From WJKG01 sp964627305 (GTDB lineage Bacteria; Zixibacteria; MSB-5A5; GN15; FEB-12), in NCBI GenBank assembly GCA_964627305.1, contig CAZVHP010000005.1, positions 186,001 through 250,000 of the forward strand: a DNA stretch of 64,000 nt, given 5' to 3'. Each line of letters opens with the position of its first letter. Positions within the stretch are counted from its first letter, which is position 1. Shown in pieces: positions 43,024 through 52,013 of the stretch. The notes below the pieces were generated by a model that saw only the letters and a list, made by a program, of their open reading frames with translations, did no database searches and was not told the origin of the DNA. The position numbers and the translations under genes were made by a program.

Positions 43024-44526
43024 TTACTTAGTGGTCTCAAGATGGGCCACCGTGCGGTTCTGTCTCGTGAAGTATTCTCTGGCCACCCGTTGGATGTCAT
43101 CGGCCGTAACGGCATTGATACGATCCAGTTCGTTGAACATATTGCGCCAACTGCCCGAGAGCACCTCGTAACCGGCCAACTGCATCGCAAGCCCCTGGTT
43201 TGATGTCAGGCCGTTGATGAACTGCGCTTTGGCACGAGCCTTGATCTTCTCGACCTCGGCAGCGGGAATCAGTTCTTCTTTCATACGCTCGACCTGGTCG
43301 AAAACGGCTTGCTCACACTCCTCGTTGCTTGATTCGGTAGTCGGCATCGCATAGACCAGAGCCAGCGAGGGATACTTGCTTCCCGGCATGCCGGCGAACG
43401 CACCTGCCTGGGCCGCAATCTTCTTCTCCTTCACGAGGTCCTTGTACAGCAACGAGGTGCGTCCCTGGCCGAGATAGTCAACCATCGCCTCAATGGCCGG
43501 CCAGTCCGGATGACGCTCGTGCGGGATGTGCCACGCGGCAGCAAAGAAAGGCTGGGCCGGATCTTCAAGGTAGACGCGTCGCTCACCCTTCTGAGGTGGC
43601 TCAACTGTCGCCAGTTCCTCAGGGGGCGGGCTGGCCGGCAAACGCTCCCAGTACTTCCTGGCCAGTTTGTGCATTTCTTTGGGATCAACATCGCCGACAA
43701 TGGCGACGCACATATTGGATGGCACGTAGTACCTGTCCAGGTGCTCTTTGACCGCCTGTCGGGAGTAGTTCATGATGTCAGACATGTGGCCGATGATGGC
43801 GATACCGTACGGATGCGCCATGAACGCAGCGGCCTTGAGCTGGTCGAGCAGCTTGGATATCGGATTGTTTTCGAGCACCATCCGACGTTCCTCGGCAACC
43901 ACATTGCGTTCCTTGTACATCTCCCGGAAAACCGGCCGATAGAACCGCTCCGATTCGATGGCGAACCACAGCTCGGCCTTGTTTGACGGCAGATTTACAA
44001 AGTACACGGTCATGTCCATACCGGTCCCGGCATTCAGGCCAACTCCGCCGTGCTCCTCGTAGGTACGCCAGATCGCATTGGGATCGACATACTGATTGGC
44101 GGCTTCGACAGCCTCCTCAAAGGCGGCCTCCAGCTCGGCGATACGAGCCGAGTCGGCCAGATCACGCTTCTTACGTTCCGCCCGAAGCTCGTGCCAGAGT
44201 GAATCCTCAACACGCATGGCCTCAAGCTCCGCTTCGAGATCGGTGGTGCCCAGATCGCGGGTCCCCTTGAAAGCCATATGCTCGAGCATGTGGGCAATCC
44301 CGGTGTATTCCTTGGGATCGTTCGCACCTCCTACATTGGCGAATGTGACGAACGAGGCCACCGGGGCGTCGCCGCGCTGCATCACCAACACCCTCAGTCC
44401 GTTGTCGAGCGTGAACTCCGTCACGGAGTTCTCGATCTCAGAGAAATCGAAAGCGAATCCGGCCGAGGCCGCCACCAGCAGGAGGCAGCAGCCAAGAGCC
44501 AGTGTTCTGAAGTCTCTCACCTTCAT
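43024..44526 (-). CDS. Secreted zinc-dependent M16 peptidase
   Basis: 500 residues, signal peptide (TLALGCCLLLVAASAGFAF). Inverted zinc motif HMLEH in GIAHMLEHMAFKGT near residue 80, with a long Glu/Arg-rich insert after it (about 105-140). The downstream acidic ligand region NVVAEERRMVLENNP is present. It should degrade peptides in the periplasm together with the motif-less partner. GAGGAG lies 7 bases before the ATG. Confidence 0.94.
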   Translation of the reverse strand: MKVRDFRTLALGCCLLLVAASAGFAFDFSEIENSVTEFTLDNGLRVLVMQRGDAPVASFVTFANVGGANDPKEYTGIAHMLEHMAFKGTRDLGTTDLEAELEAMRVEDSLWHELRAERKKRDLADSARIAELEAAFEEAVEAANQYVDPNAIWRTYEEHGGVGLNAGTGMDMTVYFVNLPSNKAELWFAIESERFYRPVFREMYKERNVVAEERRMVLENNPISKLLDQLKAAAFMAHPYGIAIIGHMSDIMNYSRQAVKEHLDRYYVPSNMCVAIVGDVDPKEMHKLARKYWERLPASPPPEELATVEPPQKGERRVYLEDPAQPFFAAAWHIPHERHPDWPAIEAMVDYLGQGRTSLLYKDLVKEKKIAAQAGAFAGMPGSKYPSLALVYAMPTTESSNEECEQAVFDQVERMKEELIPAAEVEKIKARAKAQFINGLTSNQGLAMQLAGYEVLSGSWRNMFNELDRINAVTADDIQRVAREYFTRQNRTVAHLETTK

Positions 44527-44742
44527 GTCGAGTCTCCTCAGTCATACCTGAATAGTTAATATAAGCTGTTGTCGAATAAAGAGATTGCCCCCTATCGTGT
44601 CAAGCGATTGGATAGTGTGACACAGAAGTTTCTGTGCGGCCGTGACAGGATCAAATCGTATATGCATAACCAACAACGCCAGCCTCATGTGAGTACTGAC
44701 ACTATTGATACGACGAAAACGCGCCGGGGTTGTCCGATTCGA

Positions 44743-44775
44743 ACAAAAAAAACAGCAGCATTGCTGCTGCTGTTT
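44743..44775 (-). terminator. Glycogen phosphorylase terminator
   Basis: On the minus strand AAACAGCAGCA pairs with TGCTGCTGTTT (44750-44760 with 44765-44775) around GCAA, followed by TTTTTGTTC. It lies 56 bases after the stop at 44831 and is the only feature in the 304-base gap. Confidence 0.85.
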
Positions 44776-44830
44776 CATGTTGCCATGGCTCACTGACTAA
44801 TGTCACCCGAAGTGACCCCGTTTCGCCCGT

Positions 44831-47386
44831 CTACCACCAACTGATCCAGCGGGGCTTGATGGTGTGCGGCAGGTCATCGTTCTTCGGTACAATGCGAGCC
44901 GTGATACCGAATCGACCGGACTCCAGACAGGTGACAGTCCCCGAAAAGGTGTAGACGCCGTCGTTCGGTTTCTGGCTCAAATCGGCCACGATCGGGCTGT
45001 AGCCAAGGATCTGTTCCTGGGCGTTCAGACGTCCGGATACGACTTCGACACGAATGTCCTCCGGTTGAATCTCGCCCAGATAGACCTGAACAGTGATCGC
45101 AAGCTCCTGTCCCACATGCAAAGTCGACGATTTTTCCGGAACATGCACATCGCGGATCTCGACCTTGTCCCAACTGGCAGCCATGCGATCGGTCCAGGCA
45201 GTCACCTTCTTGATCTTGTCATAGCCATCGGCTCGCAGTCGGCGGGCGGCCAGAATGGCCGGCCGGTAGAACTCCTGCGTGTAATCCATCAGCATGCGAT
45301 GGGCTGAGAACTTCTCCCCAGCCATGTGAATGGAGGCCTTCATCTTGGTTACCCAACGCACCGGCACGTTGCCGGGATCCCGTTCATAGAACGTAGGGAC
45401 AACTTCTCGCTCCAGGGCGTCATAGAGCATCTCTGCTTCCATTCGGTCCCCTAACTCAACGTTGTCGTAGTCTTCACCATTGCCGATCTTGAAGCCGGTC
45501 TCGGGTGAATACCCCTCGTCCCACCAACCGTCAAGCACCGACATGTGCAGCCCGCCATTGAGAGCCGCCTTCATGCCCGACGTTCCGGAGGCCTCCTGCG
45601 GGCGACGGGGGTTGTTGAGCCAGACATCAACACCCTGCACGAGATAGCGGGCCACATTAATATCGTAATCCTCAAGGAAGATGATCCGATCGCGGAACCG
45701 GTCTTCGCTGGCGAAGCTGACCACCTGCTTGATGATCTCCTTGCCCGGCTTGTCCAGCGGGTGAGCCTTGCCCGACAGGATGATCTGAACGGGATAGTCA
45801 GGGTTGTTCACAATTCGAGCCAGACGGTCCGTGTCAAAGAACAGCAAATTCCCACGTTTATAGGTGGAGAAACGCCGAGCGAAGCCGACTGTCAGCACCT
45901 GTGGATCAAGCACCTGGTCGGCACGCTTCATATCAACCTGACTGGCCCCGCGTCGGCGAAGCTGCTCTTTGAGCCGCTTACGGGCGAAAAACACAAGTCT
46001 CTCTCGTCTGCGGTTATGCACTCGCCACAGCTCTGAGTCCGGTATCTTGTATATCTGTTTCCACACATCAAGCGAAGACGGATCCTCTACGTAGCCCGGT
46101 CCAAAATAGGACTCATAGAGTTCTTTCATATTGTGAGATATCCATGACGGCGGGTGAACGCCGTTGGTAATCGCCTTGATCGGAACTTCCTCTCGCGGCA
46201 GATTGGGCCAGATATTGTGCCACATGTCACGCGAAACGCGCCCGTGCAATTTGGAAACGCCGTTGCAGAAGGCCGAGTTGCGCAAGGCTGCGACAGTCAT
46301 GATGAAGCCCTCGCTTTCGTCATCAGGCAGCACCCGCCCGAGGGCAAGGAAATCTCGCCACGAAAGCCCCAACTGCGCAACCTGGTCGTGGAGATAACGG
46401 TGAACCAGAACCGGATCGAAACGCTCGTTGCCCGCCGGCACAGGCGTATGCGTGGTGAACACGCTGGTCGCCCAGACGTACTGGGAGGCCTCGGCGTAGC
46501 TGAGCTTCTCATCCTGAATGAGGTGTCGCATGCGCTCGATGCTCAGAAACCAGGCATGCCCTTCATTGATGTGATAGATTGAAGGCCGCAACCCCAGAGC
46601 ATGCAGAGCACGCACGCCACCGACCCCAAGGACGATCTCCTGCCGGATGCGCATGTCCTTGTCTCCACCATACAGCACCGATGTTATCTCGCGGTGCTTG
46701 CCGGCATTCTCGGGGATGTTCGTGTCCAGCAGGTACAGCGGCACAGCGCCAACCATTACCTTCCATATCGCGACCTGGACCGGCGTGTGGTCGATATCGA
46801 CCGTAACACGGAGCTGCTGATCATCAGGCCCTTTCACCATCTGCACCGGCATCTGGTACCAGTCATTCTCCTCGTATCGCTCCTGCTGCCAGCCGTCACT
46901 GGAGAGTATTTGACGGAAGTACCCATAACGATAGAGCAACCCAATCCCAACAAGCGGGATCCCCGTATCAGTGGCAGACTTCAGGGTATCGCCCGAAAGC
47001 ACTCCCAGCCCCCCTGAATAGACCGGCAGACCCGTGTCCAGTCCGTACTCAAGCGAGAAATATGCGATCGTTTCGTCCTTCAGATCGGGGTACTTCCGGC
47101 TGAACCACTTCTTGGTATCCAGATAATCCTGAAGGCGTTGCCGGACTCGGTGGAGACTGGCCACAAAACCGTCGTCCTCCGCAGCTCTCAGCAGGGTTTC
47201 CTGGGGCAGAGAGGAGAGCATTTGAACCGGATTCTGATTGCACCGTTCCCACATCTCCGCGTCGAGCCGAATGAACAGCTTGACTAATTCCCAGTTCCAG
47301 CTATACCAGAGATTCTGGGCAAGGTCCTGAAGGACGGCAATTCGATCGGGGAGTTTAGGAAGAACCAGAAACTGTTTCAGACGCAT
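44831..47386 (-). CDS. Alpha-glucan (glycogen) phosphorylase, GT35
   Basis: 851 residues. The N-terminal DUF3417 segment (LQDLAQNLWYSWNWELVKLF) marks the short, archaeal/thermophile-like phosphorylases. The PLP lysine lies in EASGTSGMKAALNGGLHMSV; also typical are HINEGHAWFLSIERMRHL and TNGVHPPSWIS. The C-terminal about 100 residues are an added beta domain. It releases glucose-1-phosphate from glycogen. AGGTGA lies 3 bases before the ATG. Divergent from the phosphofructokinase gene. Confidence 0.95.
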   Translation of the reverse strand: MRLKQFLVLPKLPDRIAVLQDLAQNLWYSWNWELVKLFIRLDAEMWERCNQNPVQMLSSLPQETLLRAAEDDGFVASLHRVRQRLQDYLDTKKWFSRKYPDLKDETIAYFSLEYGLDTGLPVYSGGLGVLSGDTLKSATDTGIPLVGIGLLYRYGYFRQILSSDGWQQERYEENDWYQMPVQMVKGPDDQQLRVTVDIDHTPVQVAIWKVMVGAVPLYLLDTNIPENAGKHREITSVLYGGDKDMRIRQEIVLGVGGVRALHALGLRPSIYHINEGHAWFLSIERMRHLIQDEKLSYAEASQYVWATSVFTTHTPVPAGNERFDPVLVHRYLHDQVAQLGLSWRDFLALGRVLPDDESEGFIMTVAALRNSAFCNGVSKLHGRVSRDMWHNIWPNLPREEVPIKAITNGVHPPSWISHNMKELYESYFGPGYVEDPSSLDVWKQIYKIPDSELWRVHNRRRERLVFFARKRLKEQLRRRGASQVDMKRADQVLDPQVLTVGFARRFSTYKRGNLLFFDTDRLARIVNNPDYPVQIILSGKAHPLDKPGKEIIKQVVSFASEDRFRDRIIFLEDYDINVARYLVQGVDVWLNNPRRPQEASGTSGMKAALNGGLHMSVLDGWWDEGYSPETGFKIGNGEDYDNVELGDRMEAEMLYDALEREVVPTFYERDPGNVPVRWVTKMKASIHMAGEKFSAHRMLMDYTQEFYRPAILAARRLRADGYDKIKKVTAWTDRMAASWDKVEIRDVHVPEKSSTLHVGQELAITVQVYLGEIQPEDIRVEVVSGRLNAQEQILGYSPIVADLSQKPNDGVYTFSGTVTCLESGRFGITARIVPKNDDLPHTIKPRWISWW

Positions 47387-47624
47387 AATTCACCTGGATC
47401 ATGTCGGGTTTGCTCCGTCAATGGCGACTGTTACAACAAATCAAGGCGCCATGCAAGGATTTATTTCTGTTATCGGCTCAGGCGCGGCCTTCAACACTGT
47501 CCTCAAGTGAATGACTAACTTAATGTTGCCGATAGAACGAAGGAACGGTATATTGGCCGGGCAGGTTTTCGCGAGGGGATCAGGACCTGCAGAACACATT
47601 AACGGCATTGCTGACAAGGAAGAC

Positions 47625-48773
47625 ATGGCAAAGCGCATCAAACGAATCGGCGTACTTACCGGCGGCGGTGACTGTCCCGGTCTGAATGCGGTCCTTCGCG
47701 CCATCGTAAGGACGGCCAAGAATGATTACGGTATCGACGTCATCGGATTTCAGGATGGTTATGAGGGGATGGTTGAGGCTCGCTATCGAGAACTCTCCTA
47801 TAAGGATGTCTCAGGAATACTCTCGCGCGGCGGGACGATCCTCGGCACGTCGAATCGGGCCGATCCCTTCCATTTCCCCGTCCTTGAGCATGAGGACTAC
47901 GTCTACCTCGATCGCTCCAGCGCCGCGGTGAGAAACTTCGAGGCTCTGGGGCTGGACTGCCTGATCGCCATCGGTGGCGACGGAACCATGGCGGCTTCGG
48001 CCGGCATGGCCGAGAAAGGGATACCGGTCATCGGTGTTCCAAAGACGATTGACAACGATCTGTTCGGCACCGATGTCACCTTCGGGTTCGATTCGGCACT
48101 GACAACAGCGACCGAAGCGATAGACAAGATTCACACCACTGCCCAGTCACATCACCGGGTGATGCTGGTGGAAGTAATGGGCCGCTACGCTGGCTGGCTG
48201 GCATTGTACTCGGGCGTTGCCGGCGGCGGTGACATTATTCTGATACCCGAGATTCCCTATGACATCGAGGCCGTCTGCAGCGCCGTCAAGACACGTAACG
48301 CACGCGGCGCCACGTTCTCAATCGTTGTTGTGGGTGAAGGGGCACGCCCCGAAGGCGGCGAGTTGACGGTCCAGCGGACGGTCAAGAACTCACCCGACGC
48401 CATCCGCCTTGGTGGCATTTCTCACAAAATCGCGGCGCAGATCGAGGGTCTGACCAACATCGAATGCCGGGTAACCATCCTGGGACACTTGCTTCGCGGC
48501 GGCGGGCCAACCTCGGCGGACAGAATCCTCGCGACCCGTTACGGCGTCCATGCGGCACACTTGGCAGCCCAGGGCCAATTCGGGCAGATGGTGGCGCTGC
48601 ACGGCAACAGGATCTCTTCAATCTCGATTACGGACGTGGCCGGCAAGCTCCGGGTGGTAACCCCGGACACCGACGTCTTCAAGGCAGCCCTTTCGCTGGG
48701 GCTATGTCTGGGCACCGCCGAAGGCATCCCGGTGGAAGAGCAGTTCGCGGTCTCGATTCCGCAGCAGTCGTAG
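47625..48773 (+). CDS. 6-phosphofructokinase (group with GGDG and PKTIDND)
   Basis: 382 residues from ATG at 47625 (AAGGA 6 bases upstream). Motifs: LTGGGDCPGLNAVLRAIV, IAIGGDGTMAASAG, GVPKTIDNDLFGTD and EVMGRYAGWLALYSG. Glycine after GGD points to ATP as donor, whereas lysine in PKTIDND is the residue of PPi-dependent enzymes, so this is a mixed-motif clade member. It phosphorylates fructose-6-phosphate. Downstream genes in the same direction are the beta-CASP nuclease and the LOG protein. Confidence 0.92.
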   Translation: MAKRIKRIGVLTGGGDCPGLNAVLRAIVRTAKNDYGIDVIGFQDGYEGMVEARYRELSYKDVSGILSRGGTILGTSNRADPFHFPVLEHEDYVYLDRSSAAVRNFEALGLDCLIAIGGDGTMAASAGMAEKGIPVIGVPKTIDNDLFGTDVTFGFDSALTTATEAIDKIHTTAQSHHRVMLVEVMGRYAGWLALYSGVAGGGDIILIPEIPYDIEAVCSAVKTRNARGATFSIVVVGEGARPEGGELTVQRTVKNSPDAIRLGGISHKIAAQIEGLTNIECRVTILGHLLRGGGPTSADRILATRYGVHAAHLAAQGQFGQMVALHGNRISSISITDVAGKLRVVTPDTDVFKAALSLGLCLGTAEGIPVEEQFAVSIPQQS

Positions 48774-48824
48774 ACGCGAACTCCGCCGGATGGTAACCTC
48801 TGCCCTCTTGCACAAGGAGATGCG

Positions 48825-50210
48825 GTGATCGAGCTGTCATTTCATGGCGCCGCCGGCACCGTTACGGGGTCGAAATACCTGCTCCGGGTCAATGATCAAC
48901 GGGTGCTCATTGACTGCGGGATGTTTCAGGGTCCCAAGTCGCTTCGCATCCGCAACTGGCAACCGCTGCCCTTTGATCCTGATAGTCTCGATGCGGTTGT
49001 GCTGACACATGCTCATATCGATCATATTGGGTACCTGCCGCGACTGGTTGCTATGGGCTATAACGGCCCGGTTCTGGCGACCGAGCCGACCGTCGATGTG
49101 GCCGGCATTCTGCTGAAAGACGCGGCACACCTGCAGGAAGAAGACGCTGACTACCGTAACCGCAAAGGGCTGACCAGCCACGAGAAGGCCCTGCCACTGT
49201 TCACTGGTGAGGACGCCAAAGCTGCCAGGAAGCTCTTCAAGGCGGTCTATTTCAGGGAATGGAATGACCTTGGTCCCGGCATCCGTTTCAGACACCACCG
49301 TGCCGGTCACATCATCGGAGCCGGCTTCGTGGAGTTTGAGTTGAATGACGGCCATCGTCAGCGGCGGGTTGTCTTCTCAGGCGATCTCGGCCGCTACGGC
49401 AGCCCCATCATTCCGGACCCGGTTGCCCCTCCCCAGCCGGATGTGCTTGTTGTCGAGTCAACCTATGGCGGGCGCATACACCCGCCGCAGGACCCCTTGC
49501 ACCTGCTGGAAACTGTAATCACCGACATCATCGAACGCAAGAGCGTTCTGCTGATACCCGCCTTCGCCGTCGGCCGAACCCAACAAGTGATCTATCTGAT
49601 AAACGAACTGATCACTACCGGCCGGATTCCGCCGATCGAGATCAATATTGATTCGCCCATGGCGATTCAGGCCACCGACATTTATGTGCGGCACCGAAGC
49701 TACCACCGTATCGAGGTACAACGGCTCGGGGGTAAGAAGTGTGTCCTCAACGGTGAGCACGTGAAGCTGCACCGAAAGCGCAGGTCATCCAAACTGCTCA
49801 ACAAACTGACCGGGCCGGCGATAATCATTTCGGCTTCGGGCATGATGAGCGGTGGCCGTATTCTGCACCATCTGATCAACCGGTTGCCCGATCCGGGTAC
49901 AACCCTCATGACCGTCGGATACTCAGCCGAAGGAACGCTGGGTCGAAAACTGATCGATGGCGAGAAAGTGGTGTATATACACAAACAGCCTGTTGAAGTT
50001 AGAGCCAGAATGATTAATGTGGAAGGGTTGTCTGCCCATGCCGATTATCATGAGATACTGCACTGGCTGGAGCCTGTTGAGCGCCAGCCGGAGCACGTGT
50101 TCATAACGCATGGCGAGCCATCACAGGCGAGGGCGCTGCAGGAGCATCTTAAGTCTGAGTACCAGTGGGAAACGATCCTGCCCGAACTGGACGAGACCGT
50201 TCGGCTGTAA
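48825..50210 (+). CDS. Beta-CASP metallo-beta-lactamase RNA nuclease
   Basis: 461 residues from GTG at 48825 with AAGGAG 5 bases upstream. Metal motif THAHIDHIG (His62, His64, Asp66, His67), later RHHRAGHIIGA and SGDLGRYGSP, then the beta-CASP domain and C-terminal GLSAHADYHEIL. It follows the bacterial YSH1-like group whose members cut RNA, some acting as endonuclease and 5' exonuclease. Cytoplasmic. Confidence 0.9.
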   Translation: MIELSFHGAAGTVTGSKYLLRVNDQRVLIDCGMFQGPKSLRIRNWQPLPFDPDSLDAVVLTHAHIDHIGYLPRLVAMGYNGPVLATEPTVDVAGILLKDAAHLQEEDADYRNRKGLTSHEKALPLFTGEDAKAARKLFKAVYFREWNDLGPGIRFRHHRAGHIIGAGFVEFELNDGHRQRRVVFSGDLGRYGSPIIPDPVAPPQPDVLVVESTYGGRIHPPQDPLHLLETVITDIIERKSVLLIPAFAVGRTQQVIYLINELITTGRIPPIEINIDSPMAIQATDIYVRHRSYHRIEVQRLGGKKCVLNGEHVKLHRKRRSSKLLNKLTGPAIIISASGMMSGGRILHHLINRLPDPGTTLMTVGYSAEGTLGRKLIDGEKVVYIHKQPVEVRARMINVEGLSAHADYHEILHWLEPVERQPEHVFITHGEPSQARALQEHLKSEYQWETILPELDETVRL

Positions 50211-50236
50211 ACTGAGGTCCCAACAACGGAGAAACT

Positions 50237-51100
50237 ATGGCACGGAAGCTAACTGAAGAGGAGAAAGCAACCAAACGGTTGCTTGCCTCGCCGGCATACA
50301 AGATTGCTTATCGCGACAGCGAGTTCATGGACCTGGATGCGGCCCGCCCGATCCGCCTTCAGGCCGAGCTCATGAAACCGGAATATCTGCTCAGGCAGGA
50401 GAAGATCGCCTCGACCATCGTCGTGTTCGGCGGCACTCGTATCCCGGAGCCATCGGAAGCCAAGGCAAAGGTGAAGCAGGCCGAAGCCGACCTGAAACAG
50501 AGTCCCAAAGACGCCACGCTCAAGCGCCAGCTCGCCATCGCGAAGAGACTTGAGGCCAAGTCCCACTACTATGACAAGGCGTATGAGTTCGGTCGCCTGG
50601 TATCCTCGGAGAACCTGCTGTACGACGACAAGCAGTACGTGATCATCACCGGCGGCGGACCGGGCATCATGGAAGCGGCCAATCGCGGCGCGTTCGAGGC
50701 GGGGGCCAAGTCGATCGGGCTGAATATCACTCTGCCGTTGGAACAGGCTCCCAATGCGTACATCTCGCCGGAGCTGTGCTTCCAGTTCCACTATTTCGCC
50801 ATCCGCAAGATGCATTTTCTGCTGCGGGCGAAAGCGCTGGTGGCTTTCCCGGGTGGCTACGGAACGCTCGATGAAGTGTTCGAGGCCCTGACGCTGGTCC
50901 AGACGCAGTCTATCAGACGCCTTCCGATTGTGCTGTTTGGCGAGGAATTCTGGCGGAAGCTGATCAATTTCGAGTTCATGGTCGACGAAGGCACCATTGA
51001 TCCGGGCGACCTTGAGTTGTTCATCTATGCCGATGAACCCCTTGATGCCTGGAACCATATCAAGAGGTTCTATCAGAACAAGACCAACTCCCGCAAGTAG
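50237..51100 (+). CDS. LOG-family nucleotide hydrolase
   Basis: 287 residues. Rossmann fold with ITGGGPGIMEAANRGAFEAG and VAFPGGYGTLDEVFEALTL (PGGxGTxxE). Arg and acidic residues are as in the LOG/TIGR00730 family, which splits nucleoside monophosphates to base and ribose-5-phosphate. A charged N-terminal extension of about 95 residues makes it longer than plant LOG. GGAG just before the ATG. Cytoplasmic. Confidence 0.88.
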   Translation: MARKLTEEEKATKRLLASPAYKIAYRDSEFMDLDAARPIRLQAELMKPEYLLRQEKIASTIVVFGGTRIPEPSEAKAKVKQAEADLKQSPKDATLKRQLAIAKRLEAKSHYYDKAYEFGRLVSSENLLYDDKQYVIITGGGPGIMEAANRGAFEAGAKSIGLNITLPLEQAPNAYISPELCFQFHYFAIRKMHFLLRAKALVAFPGGYGTLDEVFEALTLVQTQSIRRLPIVLFGEEFWRKLINFEFMVDEGTIDPGDLELFIYADEPLDAWNHIKRFYQNKTNSRK

Positions 51101-51131
51101 GTCCGTTGCCGCAGCGTGAGCCGGTACGGTG

Positions 51132-51908
51132 CTACTTCTTGAGGAATCCCCGGCTCTGAAGGAATTTGAGCATGTGCCCTCGCCGGACATCGGGCCTCTG
51201 GCTCGCCATACGACGGGCCGCGTGCTCGGACCAGGAGTACGCGCCGGAAAAGTCAGGATACCGATCCGATTCCACTTCGCGGCCTTTCAAGTAGCCCGCA
51301 TCGTCTATCATCGCATCAAAGGTCCTGATGGCGTCTTCAAACGTGACATCGCTGTAGCGTTCCCGGAGGTAGATTCCCTCAATGGGCATTCGAGGTTTCA
51401 CCTTCGCCTCGGATTCCGGATAACCGAGAGACATCCCCATGACAGGATACACCAGATCCGGCAGATTCAGCAGCCCGGCCACATCCTCCGGGTTGTTGCG
51501 AATCCCGCCCACCATCACACCGCCAAGTCCCAGTGCCTGTGCCGCCATCAGGGCACGACATGCGGCCAGCGATGCATCGACTGTGGCCACGATGAACATC
51601 TCGGTATGGTCACCACTGAATTCATACCCCCTGACCTCAGCGATGCGGGACAGCCGGTGCAGATCGGCACAGAAGACCAGAAACAGCGATGCCTGCGCCA
51701 CGTGCTGCTGATTGCCGCACAATCTGGCCAGTCGCAGCCTGGTGTCTGCCTCACGAATCCCAATGATCGAGTAGGCATGCAGGTTTGACGACGTTGGTGA
51801 GCGCTCAGCGGTCGTGACGATGGTCATCTCGTCTTCTTCACTGATCTCCTGACCAGTGAACTTCCTGACAGACCCATGACTGTTAAGAAACTCCAGTATT
51901 GACGACAT
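51132..51908 (-). CDS. Nitroreductase-family flavoprotein
   Basis: 258 residues from ATG at 51908 (GGGAGGA 6 bases upstream). SSILEFLNSHGSVRKFTGQE at the start, FMN-contact segment AERSPTSSNLHAYSIIGIRE, and ALGLGGVMVGGIRNNPEDVA. The extended C-terminus (YSWSEHAARRMASQRPDVRR) is of the NfsA/FRP type using NADPH. Substrate unknown. Convergent with the LOG gene. Confidence 0.9.
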   Translation of the reverse strand: MSSILEFLNSHGSVRKFTGQEISEEDEMTIVTTAERSPTSSNLHAYSIIGIREADTRLRLARLCGNQQHVAQASLFLVFCADLHRLSRIAEVRGYEFSGDHTEMFIVATVDASLAACRALMAAQALGLGGVMVGGIRNNPEDVAGLLNLPDLVYPVMGMSLGYPESEAKVKPRMPIEGIYLRERYSDVTFEDAIRTFDAMIDDAGYLKGREVESDRYPDFSGAYSWSEHAARRMASQRPDVRRGHMLKFLQSRGFLKK

Positions 51909-51951
51909 TGAGCATCCTCCCTGTTGAGAACCATTTGCGGCCTGCAGTTCA

Positions 51952-51980
51952 AAGAGCGGGACCATTTTGATCCCGCTCTT
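51952..51980 (-). terminator. Metalloprotease gene terminator
   Basis: AAGAGCGGGA (51952-51961) pairs with TCCCGCTCTT (51971-51980), 9-base loop; a short T run follows on the minus strand. It lies 34 bases after the stop at 52014. Confidence 0.7.
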
Positions 51981-52013
51981 ATGATACGAAAACCTGCCGA
52001 TGCCGCAAGCGGC

